DNA of 64,000 bases from Centropus unirufus (taxonomy: Eukaryota; Chordata; Aves; Cuculiformes; Centropidae): positions 254,443 to 318,442 of the forward strand of contig VYZI01000417.1 in assembly GCA_013397695.1 (NCBI GenBank), read 5' to 3'. Both the position numbers and the translations under genes were made by a program. The notes under the pieces are model-generated. The model was not told where the DNA came from and ran no database searches. It was given only the letters and a program-made list of their open reading frames with translations. Positions within the stretch are counted from its first letter, which is position 1. The number at the start of each line of letters is the position of its first letter. Below, piece by piece: positions 12,089 to 23,921 of this stretch.

Positions 12089-13590
12089 TGGTTCCTGAAT
12101 GCTAAGGTGGGCAGGGTTTAGAGCCAGCCTCATGTGGTACCAGTGGGAATGTGTGGGAATGTTGTTCCCACCAGTTGGGCTGCAGGGACGCTTGGTGTGT
12201 CCCCAGGGATCTTGGGTGACCAAAAACACCTCATGTGTGTTGGAGTTGGGATCATACTTGCAATGGCTCATCCTTGTGACCAGAATGGGAAAATGTCATG
12301 GGCTGTGGGCTCTCTGCTGCTGGGCTGTTGTTGTGGCTGATGGGGCAAGAGCTGCAGAGAGAAAATACAGGATTTCAGGTGGCTTTAGGGACTTCCGGCT
12401 GCTGCCCTGCACCTGCAGTTCTTGTACCAGCAGGGAACAATGCAAAGGGGGCAGAGAAATATGTTGCAATTGCAGCGCACCCACTGCTGGGGCCCGGAGA
12501 GGGAAATGGGGGGCTGGAGGTCTTGTGCCCAGGGGAAGAGGAGACAAAAACCCTTCTCTGTAGCCTGAGCTGTGCTCCTGCTTTTTGGGAGCGGGCTTAA
12601 ATTCTCTGTCCCTTTATTCTGTTGTTGAGTTCCCACACGCAGCTCGCCTCTCAGGCCAGTGGAAAGGATGCTCCACATGTAATCGTGGCACAGCAGGCCT
12701 GCCCGACAAACGACTTTGGGGACTATATATATATTTATGCATTTATATAGATAGAAACATATCAGAGTGTGGCTGCTTTTGGTGTAATCAAAGACTATAA
12801 ATGCAAAAAACAGCTGTTGAGTTTTTAAACAGCTAATTAAGGATTCAGATATTTCACTACTAAAAATCTCTGAAGCTGGCCCTTCCCCTCCCATCAGCTC
12901 TGAGGACCCCTGGAACACATCCTGTGTTTTAAATGCCCAGCTTTGCTCTTTCACCACCTGCACCATCAGACTCCTTTTTGCTTTCAGCTTGCATGAGCCC
13001 CGCATGCTCAAGCATCAGTATCGATGTGCGGATCTATTGTCCCTAATCCGGGCACTCGATCGATGCAGAGCTGCGGGTAATTAATTGTGGAAAATTGCAC
13101 ACAACTCTGCATTCACGCAGACGGGCTTGGTGTTTGCCAGCTAGAGCTGCTTCCCTAAGCAGTTCCAGGAGGATACAATGAGAGCAGTTTTGTTCATCCC
13201 AGCCTTCCCAGTTTTTAGCTGATAAATAATTCAAAGGAAAGAATTTCAGCGAGTTTTCTTTTTTCCTGGTCTCTTCCTTCAAGTGCTTAATATTTTATAT
13301 ATTTGGCTATAACATCCCAAGAGAAGGGATTGATGGAAGATGCACAGTTTGGTTACTGTTTCATTGTTGTTTGGTCAGATATGAAAAGCCAGCTTAGATC
13401 CCAAGGATTCCATTTCCAGTGAGCTGGGGAGAAGCAGGAAGGAGCAGAGCAGGAGTCACTCAGCACTTTGCCCAAGGCAGCTCTTGTTCTGCTGCTCCTC
13501 TAGGATAGGAGATGGGACTGAAGGAAAAGTTGCATCTGCCTGACCTGTCTGCTATGATGTTCTACTTCTGCTGTTTTGGTTCTCATGCAG

Positions 13591-13662
13591 ATGGAGGGAA
13601 CGAGGAGCCACCAGACCGAAGACAGGCAAGTGTAGACTCCCGCCAGAGCCGATCTGGGCAAG
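13591..13662 (+). CDS. TANC2: TANC2 coding exon A (partial gene)
   Basis: A 72-base exon encoding DGGNEEPPDRRQASVDSR and then QSRSGQG. It is bounded by an acceptor ending TTCTCATGCAG and a donor AAG|GTAAAC. Its first two bases complete an aspartate codon begun in an upstream exon outside the window, and its last base starts the glycine codon finished by exon B. I recognise the sequence as the N-terminal tail of TANC2. TANC2 is a large postsynaptic scaffold that binds PSD-95-type proteins and takes part in dendritic spine and dense-core-vesicle biology (known from mammals). This segment is charged, Ser-rich and probably disordered; RQAS and RSGQ are possible kinase sites by inference. The exon is frame-neutral if skipped. 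The same frame stays open through the preceding intron to an ATG at 13512. Paralogue TANC1 lacks this stretch. Confidence 0.88.
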
Positions 13663-13895
13663 GTAAACCTCGGTGTTGTTCTGCCTCAGTGACTCCTGTC
13701 TCATTTGTTCACCTTCTCAGTATATGTTGTGTGGTTTCCATGTGACTCTCGTCTTAGAAGGTTTTGTACCCATTGGTATTGCCCACACAGCTACTGATTT
13801 CCTAATATTCACCAGAAAGAGGATCTGTGTGGGGTTTGATGGAGCTCGGTCAGATGCTTGGTCAATGTTGGCATCCCTGGGCAGTGTGTGGTATA

Positions 13896-14242
13896 GAGGC
13901 TGCGAGAGCTGAGGGGTGTTCAACCTGGAGAAGAGAATGTTCCAAGGAGACCTTAGAACAGCTTCCAGTGCTGAAAGGGGCTCTTGATCAGGGAGTGCAG
14001 GCGTGGGACAAAGGGGAATGGTTTTAAGCTGAAAGAGGGGACATTTAGGGTAGATCTTGGGCAGAAATGTTTTTGCTGTGAGGGTGGGAAGGCCCTGGCC
14101 CAGGTTTCCCAGAGCAGTGGTGGCTGCCCCATCCCTGGAGGTGTTCAAAGGCCAGGTTGGATGGGGCTTGGAGCAGCCTGATGCAGTGGGAGGTGTCCCT
14201 ACCCACGGCAGGGGGGGCTGGAACTGGATGGGCTTTGAGGTG
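13896..14242 (+). mobile_element. CR1 LINE 3' fragment, plus arm of an opposed pair
   Basis: Runs from GAGAGCTGAGGGGTGTTCAA through CTTAGAACAGCTTCCAGTGC and the GGTGGCTGCCCCATCCC block to GGGCTTTGAGGTGCC. The last 40 or so bases of a normal CR1 terminus are missing where it meets the next, oppositely oriented copy. Confidence 0.92.
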
Positions 14243-14596
14243 CCTCCCCACTCTTATTGTGAAGAATTCCTTCCTAATCTATATCTTTCCCCTTCCAATT
14301 TAAAGCCATCCCCTCTCATCCAATCACTCCATACCCTTGTAAAAAGTACCTCCCCAGCTTTCCTGGAGCCCCTTTCAGCATTGAAAGCTGCTCTAAGGTC
14401 TTCCCAGAGTTTTCTCCACTCCAGGCTGGACACCCTCAGCTCACAGCCTGTCCTCATCGCCGAGGTGCTCCAGCCTTTGGATCATCTCCCTGGCTTCCTC
14501 TGGACCCATTCCAACAGTTCCATGTCCTTCTTTTGTTGGGGATTCCAGAACTGGACACAGGAGTCCAGGTGGGGTCTCAGGAGAGCAGAGTAGAGA
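14243..14596 (-). mobile_element. CR1 LINE fragment, minus arm of an opposed pair
   Basis: Begins at the CR1 zone around CTCTTATTGTGAAGAATTCC and runs into upstream CR1 sequence (CTGCTCTAAGGTCTTCCCAG, GGATCATCTCCCTGGCTTCC, CAGAACTGGACACAGGAGTC). It also lacks the 3' terminus. Its inner part is complementary to the neighbouring plus copy. Confidence 0.9.
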
Positions 14597-15184
14597 GTGG
14601 GATTGCTACACCACAATGACCAGTGAAACTCAGGCCAACCCTCAGGGCTGTCCTAGACCTGCAGAAGGCACCTGATCTTGATAATTCTGTCAAATCCCCA
14701 AATCTGGCCTGAGGAAATGTGAACTTGTTTTTAAGACTGAAAATCAATGATGGCAAACCCTTTTCTTCATGCCTGGTGCCAAATGCATTTTGGAAAAGCA
14801 CCTCAACTTCTTCCTATTGGCGCCAGTGCCCATTTGGCACAGGTGCCAGTTTGTCTTTCCGGGCCCTCACGGGCAGTTCTCAGTAGGCTTGCAGAGTCAG
14901 CAGAAATGTACAGCTTGCAGTCACCTAGGGAAGAGCGAGCTCCTGGATCAGCTTATGCCCAGGAAGCTCTATATAGAGCTGGGAATTTCATTGGCAATGT
15001 TGGTCTCAGTGGCCAGTGGCCACCTCGCTTGTGCTGTCTGGGGCTGAGAAGCAAGGCTGAGCTCGTCTGGAGTTGGTGGTGATGGCAGGGGAGTGGTGGA
15101 AGGCAGTGATTCAAAGGTAAATACTTGATAAACATCTAGATAAACACACACACACATCTATCTACATAGATAATTTGGCTCTAA

Positions 15185-15203
15185 ATATATATATATATAT
15201 ATA
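15185..15203. repeat. (TA)n microsatellite at the gap edge
   Basis: ATAT-type repeat of 19 visible bases running into the run of N; a short (AC)n and TCTATCTAC tract lies just upstream at 15145-15168. The gap probably reflects assembly failure in the repeat. Confidence 0.9.
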
Positions 15204-15248
15204 NNNNNNNNNNNNNNNNNNNNNNNNNNNNNNNNNNNNNNNNNNNNN
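15204..15248. other. assembly gap (45 N)
   Basis: Unresolved bases. The true size of the microsatellite behind it is unknown. Confidence 0.99.
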
Positions 15249-16085
15249 CCCAAAAGCACAGCGATGCTCTGTCCCCTTGAAGGAGCGTCCTCCATTCGAG
15301 CATCCATGTGCACACTTAATGAAAGCAGCGTGAAATTAATAGAAACACTTCAGTCTCTGGCTTCTGGTTTGTGGCAATAATGACAGTCTCTGATGAATAA
15401 AAGGTACTGGGGTGCAGCAGACATTCCAGAGTGAACAGAAGTGAAGAGCAATACTGGCCTCTGGAAGTGTAGGGCTGGGGGTTCAGCACTTGCCCTGCAT
15501 GGGGCAAGTGTCCGTCAGCAGGAGAGGAGAAGCCTGGTTTGGAGCTGTCAGGGTGTGTGTAACGGGTGTCAGTGCTTGCTTGGGTTTCTGGGAGGGAACG
15601 GTATGGGAACGCTGGGAGGTGTTGCTGCGAGCTGGTGTCAGCAGGTGGATTTTGGCCACAAACAATTGCTCTTAGCACATGTCAGGACCTCATCCAAGGT
15701 TTTTGACAGTTATTTCAACATGGGCTTTTCCTCTGATCATAGATAGTGTGCTGGGTTCTTCACATTTGGCTCTCCAGAGCAGAGTTAATCCATTGCCCTC
15801 CTCTGGACAACTACAAGCTGCAAGCATTCAGTTCCACTTTCCAAACCTGATCTCGCCAGCCATTGGGAGCCACATGGCCCTGTGATGGGAATGGAATAAT
15901 ATATGTCTTTACTGAGGAGCAATATTAGTGGGCACTAAGAGCTAAAATCCATCTGTTCAAGGTGGCATGAGAGTAATCCCCCACTATCTGTAACAAAATA
16001 TTAGCACTACCGGTGCTGTGTTATGTGGCAGGTGACTTGTTATGGGTTGATGATCAAACAGGCTGGAAGTGGGGAGCCCGTGTCC

Positions 16086-16257
16086 TTGAGCAGAGCTTTC
16101 CGTGTTGTGGCTGCCCCATCCCTGGAGGTGTTCAAGGCCAGGCTGGATGGGGCTTGGAGCAACTGCATCCAGTGGGAGGTGTCCCTGCCCATGGCAGGCT
16201 GTGGAACTGAGTGGGCTTTGAGGTCCCTTCCACTGCAACCCATTTGATGATTCTACG
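16086..16257 (+). mobile_element. CR1 LINE 3'-end fragment
   Basis: GGCTGCCCCATCCCTGGAGG, GTTCAAGGCCAGGCTGGATG, GGGAGGTGTCCCTGCCCATG and a degraded terminal TTTGATGATTCTACG. Confidence 0.92.
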
Positions 16258-16888
16258 TTCTCCAGCCACCAGCAGGAACATGGCTTATCTGGAGCATCTG
16301 CCCTTTGTTTGTCATTAATACTCATTGCAACAATTAGGAATTTTTGCCTTTATTGCTCTGTCTCCACGTGTTGCCAGGTTGTTTGGTGTCTGCCATGTGG
16401 ATCTGTAGCAGCACAATTCCCATGTGGGCTTTGTGCAGCTTCAGGTGCTTCTGTGCAGCAGGGACAGGCTGGCTGCTTTCTGAGGGTTTTGCTCTCCCAT
16501 TTGGGATGTTTTTTAGGCTAAAGGCCCTTGTGTTGAAATTTGTTTCATCTGGAAGGCTGGAAGGGTTTTTATTAAAAATCCTCAATGTAAATGCACAAAA
16601 GCCTTCCAATAAAAAGCCAATTGCTTCGTCTGCGATATCACTGGAAATGGTGGCTCTGGAACTGTGAAAGACAAATGGAAAGAAAATCAGAATCAATTAT
16701 TCATGGCTGTGCTGTTCATAATCTGGAGAGCGACTGAGGTGCTGTTCCAGAAGTGATTTCTTCAAGGGCAGCCTCAAGGTGCTGCAAGGGGATCGTGTGA
16801 GCCTGACCACGCTCCCACTAGGAGTGATAAAAACAGGGGTCTCCCTCATCTTCTGACCTGTTCTTTCATGTCTTTATGTTCCCCTCAG

Positions 16889-17068
16889 GCACCTCCACAG
16901 AGAACGACTGTGCTTTTGAACCAGACTACGCTATTCCACCACTCCCCGTGACCGAAGGTATGCAGCACATTCGGATTATGGAGGGCATGTCCCGCTCCCT
17001 TCCATCCTCCCCCTTACTCACACATCAGTCTATCAGTGTTCGGCTCCAACCTGTGAAGAAGTTAACTG
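16889..17068 (+). CDS. TANC2: TANC2 coding exon B (partial gene)
   Basis: A 180-base exon with acceptor TTCCCCTCAG and donor ACTG|GTAAGG. It encodes TSTENDCAFEPDYAIPPLP, then VTEG and the block QHIRIMEGMSRSLPSSPLL, ending near RLQPVKKLT. The SLPSSPLL core is shared with the paralogue TANC1, whereas the flanking residues fit TANC2. It enters and leaves one base into a codon, so it is frame-neutral. The segment is acidic then Ser/Pro-rich with no transmembrane or catalytic motif, and lies upstream of the NTPase-like domain. The SPLL neighbourhood looks like a conserved short linear motif; its partner cannot be read from the sequence. The frame stays open upstream to an ATG at 16876 inside the intron end, which I regard as chance. 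Confidence 0.93.
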
Positions 17069-18644
17069 GTAAGGACTTTAAATAAAGTTCCGTGGGGCTT
17101 TTAAGGTCCGTTGGTGCAAAAATCTGTAAGAAAAATGCTTTGAACAGGCTTCTGTGTGCAGGTCATTGTTTGTTGTAGCAGCTGCTTTGGTCAAAACCAG
17201 GAACAGATTGGTTTTCATCCTGAGGGAGAAACCTTTCTGTTCTGAAAGGAATCTGTGACCAGTGCTCTCCAGTTTTCTGAGAAAGTGTTTCCATTCCACT
17301 TTGTATTGGGGTTCCTGCACAGTGATTTTAAAGAACTTGATGCTAAAATATTGAATGCTGAGTGAATACATTAGAAAAATGATAGATTCACACAGCGAAG
17401 TGGGTTTTGTTTTGTTTTTTTATTCAAAGTTCATGCCTGTTTTTAACCTGTTTTGTTTCTCTGTTCTTCTGGTGTTGTGGCTTGAACACCTGAGTAGTTG
17501 GATTTCCAAAGTATTTGCAGTCTGACTTCCATGCAAGCTATGCTGTAGTTCTACCATTAGCAGTTTTGATACTATTCCTTCTCACCCACCATCTCTCATC
17601 CCTCCATCTCTGTGTTTCCCAATGCTCACCCCGTTTGTATGGAGAGGAACCTCCACAAGGAGTGTGTTCCCGGTATCAGCAGATCAGTGCCTACAGGAGG
17701 GAGTTCTGATGCACTTTGTGCTTTCTGTTTTCCCTCCCCTCTGGTGAGAGAAGGAAGAGATTCCCAACTCATGGTAGAGAGACTTTCAGGATCTCGTGGA
17801 GATCTGAGTGCGTGCAGTAGCAGTTGCGCTCCAGAGGTGCCAGGCAAATGGACAGAAGGATCGTAAAATAAGGCAAATATGGAGTTAATAGCATATTTGT
17901 GAAGTCAGGTTCACAGCCTTGTGCTATTTTTGATATGTGTCACCCCATTTTCACCCAATACTCCCCTCTGGTTTTGGAGGAGCCCAGTAGGTGCCATCAC
18001 AGTCTGGATAAGCAACTTGGATACAAAGCGTCCCTGTGAGGTGGGACCCTCATCCCTCTCAGATGAAAACCAGCAGTTGGTCAGTAAAGACACAGCGAGG
18101 TTTCCCAGTGCGATGCTTTCCTCCTCTGCTTTGTCTCGTTCTGCTGTCCAGTTGTTAATCCCGCACAATGCTAGCAGTGATTCCTTTCGGGAGAGGCTGA
18201 GGGTGATTCTGGGAAAGCGCAGCATTACAAAGAGCGCCTTTTGTCTGTCTGACAGTTGCCACATGGATTTTTCAAAGCGACCTTTAGAGCAGAGAAAATT
18301 GGTGAGAAATTACCCAATTGTAGGGGCTTTTTCATGCTCTTGGCTTCTTACGTACATCTGGGTGTGACTAACGCCGCCACGCCATGATCTCCAGCTCTGC
18401 CAAGGGCTTAGAGAGTAGATGGTACTAATCAAACTTTGTTGTTTCATGTTTTTCTCTTCTTTTACTGAAGATTTAATTCCTAAAACCATTTGCAACAAAA
18501 CGTGGCTCTGCCAGCTTCAGCATTTGTGCTTTCTGGAGTTCCTCAGAGATAAAAAAGCCTCTTTGCAAAGTGTTTTGCTCATGATCAAGGGCTGAAACAT
18601 CTTGGGTTGTTCTGGATCTGCCTACATCCGTGCCTGGGCAGTAG

Positions 18645-18687
18645 GTTTATCAGCTTATCGATTTATCGGCTTATCATGTTTATCAGG
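18645..18687 (-). promoter_or_regulatory. cluster of five GATA motifs
   Basis: On the minus strand there are five GATAA cores, at about 18647-18652, 18655-18660, 18663-18668, 18671-18676 and 18680-18685. Three read TGATAA, which fits the WGATAR consensus of GATA factors, and two read CGATAA. Their spacing of 8 to 9 bases looks like a short tandem repeat. Binding is inference only. Confidence 0.5.
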
Positions 18688-19458
18688 AAGGGAGAGCAGC
18701 TGCTGGGATGGCCCCTTCTCCTGGGAGTCGGGGGGTGTCACCTTAACTGGGCGTTTCTCTTAGCTCTTAAAAAAGGAAAAGAAACTTCTATGGCGTAGAG
18801 AGACTTGCCCAATAAGAACCACAATGCAATGTCTGTTTATGTATTCATCTGTTTGTGACGGAATCTTTGGGAATTCTTAACGGGGTGGAGTTCAAACAGT
18901 TTTGCCTCCACAGAAAGGTTAAAATGTCCCCTTTTGGTAAAAAGAAACAGGAACGGATTTCACGGGGCGTTCAGGTACTTCCTGCAGGAGCTGAGGTCAG
19001 GGATGAGGCGTTGCTGTGCGGGGGGTTCTGCGTGTGGAGGCTTGGCTGCGTTCAGAGGTTGATGAGTGCTCAATGTGGCTGTGGTTCTTGTCCTGCTGAA
19101 CAGTCCTGGTGACAGAAACCGTGGTTGTTGTGACTGCACAGGGTGAAGTCACAGTGACCACAAGCAATGGGCTCTCCCTCTCCTGCGCTGTCACCTCTTG
19201 GTTAGCAGGGGCTAAGAACATAATTCAGATTGCGTGTTCAGCCCCAGGTTATGCTGTTTCATAGTTTATTTAAAAAAACAATGGCTCTATGAGCAATTGC
19301 AATGGGAAAAGCACATAATACAAATTGAAAAGAAACCATCCCCACCCAGGAGAGGCATGTGGGAAACACCGTGCTGATGCTGGTCTGGAATGAATTAGCA
19401 CTTAAAAGTTACCTTTCTTGCTGCACAAAGAGAGCAATGGTTTTCAAAGCCATTGGGT

Positions 19459-19688
19459 TAAATGAAATTGGACATTAGGAAGAAATTCTTCATGATGAGG
19501 GTGGGGAGGCCCCAGCCCAGGTTGCCCGGGGAAGTCGTGGTTGCCCCATCCGTGGAGGTGTTCAAGTCCAGGTTGGATGAGGCTTGGAGCAACCAGATCC
19601 AGTGGGAGGTGTCCCTGCCTATGGCAGGGGATTGGAACTGGGTGGGCTTTGGGGTCCCTTCCAACCCAAACCATTCTGTGATTCTGTG
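19459..19688 (+). mobile_element. CR1 LINE 3'-end fragment
   Basis: GGACATTAGGAAGAAATTCT, a GGTTGCCCCATCCGTGGAGG block and a well-preserved terminus CCATTCTGTGATTCTGTG with two copies of the 8-base CR1 end repeat. Confidence 0.94.
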
Positions 19689-22022
19689 GGATGTTCTACT
19701 GTACATCCAAAGTGTGTCGGTGGTGTTTGAAGCCCGTGGCTGTGAGGGAAGCAATGCTGTTGCGTTGTGCACCTTCATTCGGGATGCAGTGCTATTCAGG
19801 AGGGCACTCCTCGAGGTGGGTGTTCCCGAGTGCTTTCCTGAATCCATGCCAAAACTGGGAGCCCAGCCTCATATTGGGTTAGGAGACGAGACATTAGGCC
19901 GAAAGACTCAGCTGCCCATGCTTTATTCTTTTACTGTGGCACCCACCACGTGCAGAGGGTTTGCACAAAGCCTTCTGCTGCCCTGGCTCCTCCTCAGGAA
20001 AGGTTTTTAATTCCCATGCTGTAAATTTATATGCACAGAGATAATTTTATTCCGCCCTGTACTTTGCTGTTACCGTTTGTTCTGCTGACAGATTGTGAGC
20101 GGTCGGAGGCTTTTAGAGAGAGCACGTGTGTGTGTGAGTGCCCGGGTGCAGAGGGGGGAGGAGGGAATATTAGCAAGAAATGCAGGGAATAAATCATATT
20201 GCTCTGAAAGTGGCCTGGATGTGTAGGTTTGGATTCTCCAAGGCCTTGTTCCTCATGTAGCAGGTGCTTTGATGTCTTTGAAAGCATGGACCTAAGGAGT
20301 CAGTTTCATCGAAAATTGCCTGCTTTGAGAGCTTTCATCCCTTGTGCTTTGGGAATGTGGGAACTAAGGATAAACTTCACAGAAAGGAGCAGGGATGTTT
20401 TAGGTGTCTTCAGGCAGTTGATTGCATCATCTCTCCTAAGGAAAACATCTCCTCTTTGACCAGATCCTGCCGAGATGGCAAGAGCAGTGCAGGCTGGAGA
20501 CTTGCTCTCTCAGTCACACCAAGGAGGACCATCCTGGTTCCCAACGCCCTGCAGACCTGGCTGGGACAACCATGGGCAACGTCCCTTCTGCTGCCATCAC
20601 CCATGTCACTTATAGTGCTGGGAAATATCAGAGCTGGTATCCTGTCACCACCCTGTTCCTCCACATCTTCCGTGGGAACGCCCATAGGGATTGTTAGGTC
20701 TTCCTTCTGTTTTGGTAGCAAACAGTTAAATGTTCTTAGTGCTGACTGCAGTTGTCAGGCTAAACAAGCTGAAATCGATCTGTTGGAAACTCCAGTTGCT
20801 CCTTGTTTGATGGTGACAAACCTGCATTAACAATTGTGGTTCTGTGGAATTGCGGAAGATTTGTCCTATGGAAACTCATGCTCTAACTCAGCATTGGAGA
20901 CGTGGGAGCATGGGAGTGTGGCAGCTGCTTCAAGTCTGAACGCCGGGGAACAGCCGTGCCGGTACCTCTTTGTTCTGATAAAAGAGGGGAATAAATGGAA
21001 AGACTCCCTAAAAGTTTGAATTCCCCTTGCTGAGCAGAGACTTCAGAGCTGCCGTGTTGTGTCGGCTTTTGGTGGCAGAGCTGCTCTGGATCCCCATGGA
21101 TTGTCTGGGCGCACGTGTGAAGTGAAAGGCACCCGAGGAAGGTGTAAAACAAGGTGGTTTGTTCCCCTATGTATGGGCCATAAACCACAGCCTTGTGGAT
21201 CGCCTGGGATGGCAGCTGTGTGGGGAGCTGCTCTCCTGCCCCGGGAGATGCTCTAGGGTGCTGGCAGCTGTGCTGGCGCGGCAGCCACTGCTGGTCAGGC
21301 TGGTGTGGCTGTGTCCAGGAGGAGCAGCTGGCGCCGTGGTGCCACTCAGGCTCTCAGCCACGGGATGGTGCTGCAGCTTGGCTCATCCCTGCCGCGCGCC
21401 CACAGCCACCGCGCTCACCTGCACGCACAGGCTCGGCCGTGCCTTCCTTCTCAGAGATGCTGCTCTGGAGCATCCTTATCACACTGCCATTTCCTTCACT
21501 TAATAATTTCACTGATTTCCCCTTCTGTTATTTGGAAACACCACAAAATTGTGTCCTTTTGTTGGCTCTTGGATAACGGCTGCCACTGTGCCTGTGCCTT
21601 GGGTCGATGCGATGGGGTGTGCGATGGTTTGTGCCGACTTTGTCAGCCTGAACAAGGAAACCTGTACCCAGCCAAGCAGAAGGGGATGCTGCAGCTTTAA
21701 AGCATCCAAGGGCGTATAGCCTTTAGTATAAATTGTTCCCAGAATCCATGTCACAACTCCTTATATGGTGCTGCTTTTTTTTCTGGGTGTTGCCATGACA
21801 ACAGCAGCACTGCACCATTCATCAGCTCCGGCCTTGGGCTGCATCGCCAGCCCCTTCGCCTTACTCCGAAATGTTGGGGAGAGCATCCATGACTCCTTTC
21901 CCCCCACCGGGTGTGCCCTGATTTACCTCTGCTTTCAGCACTTTGCTTTAACCACGGAGCAGATGCAACTGTGCTGTAGGAAGGGACCGTGGGAAGCCTT
22001 CACTTGTCCCTGAGGGAGGCGT

Positions 22023-22412
22023 GCGGTCCACATTCGCTGCCGCAGTCGGGAAGGGAAGGCTCTGTCACACCAAGAAGCAGGAGGCAGAGAGCGAGCCCCG
22101 TGTCTGCAAGCTGCTCTGGCATCATCTCCGCGCCTGCTTCCCAAGGATGGAGAAGATGTCGAAGTGATGCTCGGGAGGGGCAGGAGGCATCGCAGGGAGA
22201 CGGCGGTTGTGCTTTGGGGAGCGGAGCTTGACATCAGCAGCGGGAGGTGTCACCTGTAACATCATCCTGACGTGGGGAGCAGCAGGGATGGCGCTGGCGC
22301 CGGGGCGAGGCGTGCGCCACGGGAGGCTCTGGGCTGCAGCGCTGCTCGCGCGGCATCGGCACCTGTGAATTTATGGGCTCCCTGCCTTCCTGCTCCAAGG
22401 CTGCACGCTCGC
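22023..22412. promoter_or_regulatory. CpG-rich block, candidate intragenic CpG island
   Basis: I count about 30 CpG in about 390 G+C-rich bases, giving a rough observed/expected near 0.7. A smaller cluster of about 13 CpG lies at 21280-21450. The block sits midway in intron B-C and contains no CR1 or recognisable exon. It may be an alternative promoter, an enhancer or an orphan island. Confidence 0.5.
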
Positions 22413-23921
22413 AGGGGATGGGAAGAGCAAACAAAGCCCTTAGAGTATTTGGACAGCGTGAACTTGGATTGGAATCGTGAATTCCTTGGCCTCCATCAAC
22501 TCTGAAGAAAATCGATGTCGAGGAAAGGATTCTGCTGTTCCTGGTTTAGCGGGAAGCCATTAGGAGGCTTCGAGCACCGGTAAGGGTTGTGCTGCTTGGG
22601 GTCTCCTTCAGCTGAGGGTGCAGTACTTGTCCATGACCCGAGTTTGTTACCTGCTCGCTGGGCTGTGCAGGATTTCACAAATACGATGTGAAATGACCCT
22701 GCAGTGCCAAAACCTTTCCAGCCTTGCTCAGATGGAGCTGCTGAGGAGTGGGGGGAAAAACTCTAGAGGGGATCATGTTTAGAATTGTAGAACAATGGGA
22801 TTGAGGTGAGGTTTTTCCTTTGTAGTGCAAAGTGGCCACAAATTGGAGTGGAGGGGATTATAAAACCCTTGTGTGCTGAGGGGTGGAGGTGTTCGCTGCT
22901 CACCAAGGGAGTGACGGTGTGATACTGGAAGGAATCTGATGCATAAACAACCGTTTTCAAGGGATAATTGGAGGAAAAGCAATTCAAGTGCCCCGTGCTC
23001 CTGTTGAATCTGATTGTTGAGGACTGTTGTGCTTGTGGTGTTGGTGTGGAGAGACTTGCGTCAGTTTTTGGTGTTTCTACCATGCTTGTTGCAGTGTGCT
23101 CATATCTCTGTCATTTCTGTCACCCTCTCAGGATGACAGAGACCCCATAGCCCCACTGCCCATATAGGAGCTGAGGTTGCTTTGGAGGTCCTGCTCTTGC
23201 ATTCCTGACCTGGTGATGCCAGGGAATGAGTTCTCTGTAATGTGCCCTTGGATACCGGGTTTTTTCAAGATGCAGAGTATATTTTTTCTGGGCATATTTG
23301 ATTTTTCATTGAATTTTCCCTGCTACATCGCAGCCTGTGCCCCCTCTGCCCCCCAGGTTTAACAAGGAGAGAACTTGTATTTTGTTGAATTAATGAATCT
23401 TACCAGTTTAAAAACTGATGTAAAATGCACACAGACCTCAGCAACGATTTCAGAATGGGTTTGGCACCTACATTTGCAAACCTGATGTAGCCAGCAATGG
23501 AACCTGGTGGAGAACCAGGGTCTTCTTCCATTTACAGACATGGATGCTGAATATTTTATTCCTGTTGTCCATTCTTACTCCTTGTTTTTGGGAAGCTGCA
23601 CCCACTGAGTTGTGATTTGCTTGGGTAGGTGCACAGTGAGATGGAAACCAGAGAAACCCCAGGTGGATGAGGGGGCTCTGTGCTACCCCATGGGTACATT
23701 TATCTTTATTACACAAGCAGAGCTCCCAGAGTGGAATTGGGAGTGTTCCCACCAGAGGTTTTAGGGGTTCCAAGATTGTCCCTGAAATTTTAACCAAGAA
23801 ATCGTGTACCTGGTTGTAACTCTTTGCGTTAAACCAAGCCTGAGTTGAGGGCTTTGCTTGTCAGAGACCTGTGTCAAACACGGGGCGTTTCTGCATTAAT
23901 GTCAGGACAGTTTGGGTGTAA

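Larger units (their letters stand above)
1..13590 (+). other. TANC2: intron or 5' region upstream of exon A
   Basis: No coding exon is recognisable here. The exon carrying the TANC2 initiator methionine must end one base into an aspartate codon, and I find no such exon. The stretch holds seven CR1 pieces (near 1.5, 2.6, 4.6, 5.0, 7.5, 10.2 and 12.0 kb), a CpG-rich block at about 8373-8735 with CpG-rich sequence continuing to about 9235, and a purine-rich minisatellite at 9338-9440. The parts at 1-1490, 2830-4500, 5020-7400, 7600-8370, 9450-10160, 10220-12000 and 12090-13590 show no recognisable repeat or gene. Many open frames exist but none resembles a known protein. Calling it intron rather than 5' flank is inference. 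Confidence 0.75.
13663..16888 (+). other. TANC2: TANC2 intron A-B
   Basis: Contains the opposed CR1 pair at 13896-14596, a TA microsatellite ending in a 45-base assembly gap (15204-15248) and one CR1 at 16086-16257. The stretches 14600-15180, 15250-16080 and 16260-16888 show nothing recognisable. Confidence 0.85.

Noticed and set aside
16876..16890. ATG just before exon B in the same frame
   Set aside because: It lies within the pyrimidine tract of a good acceptor; the exon start at 16889 joins exon A in phase.
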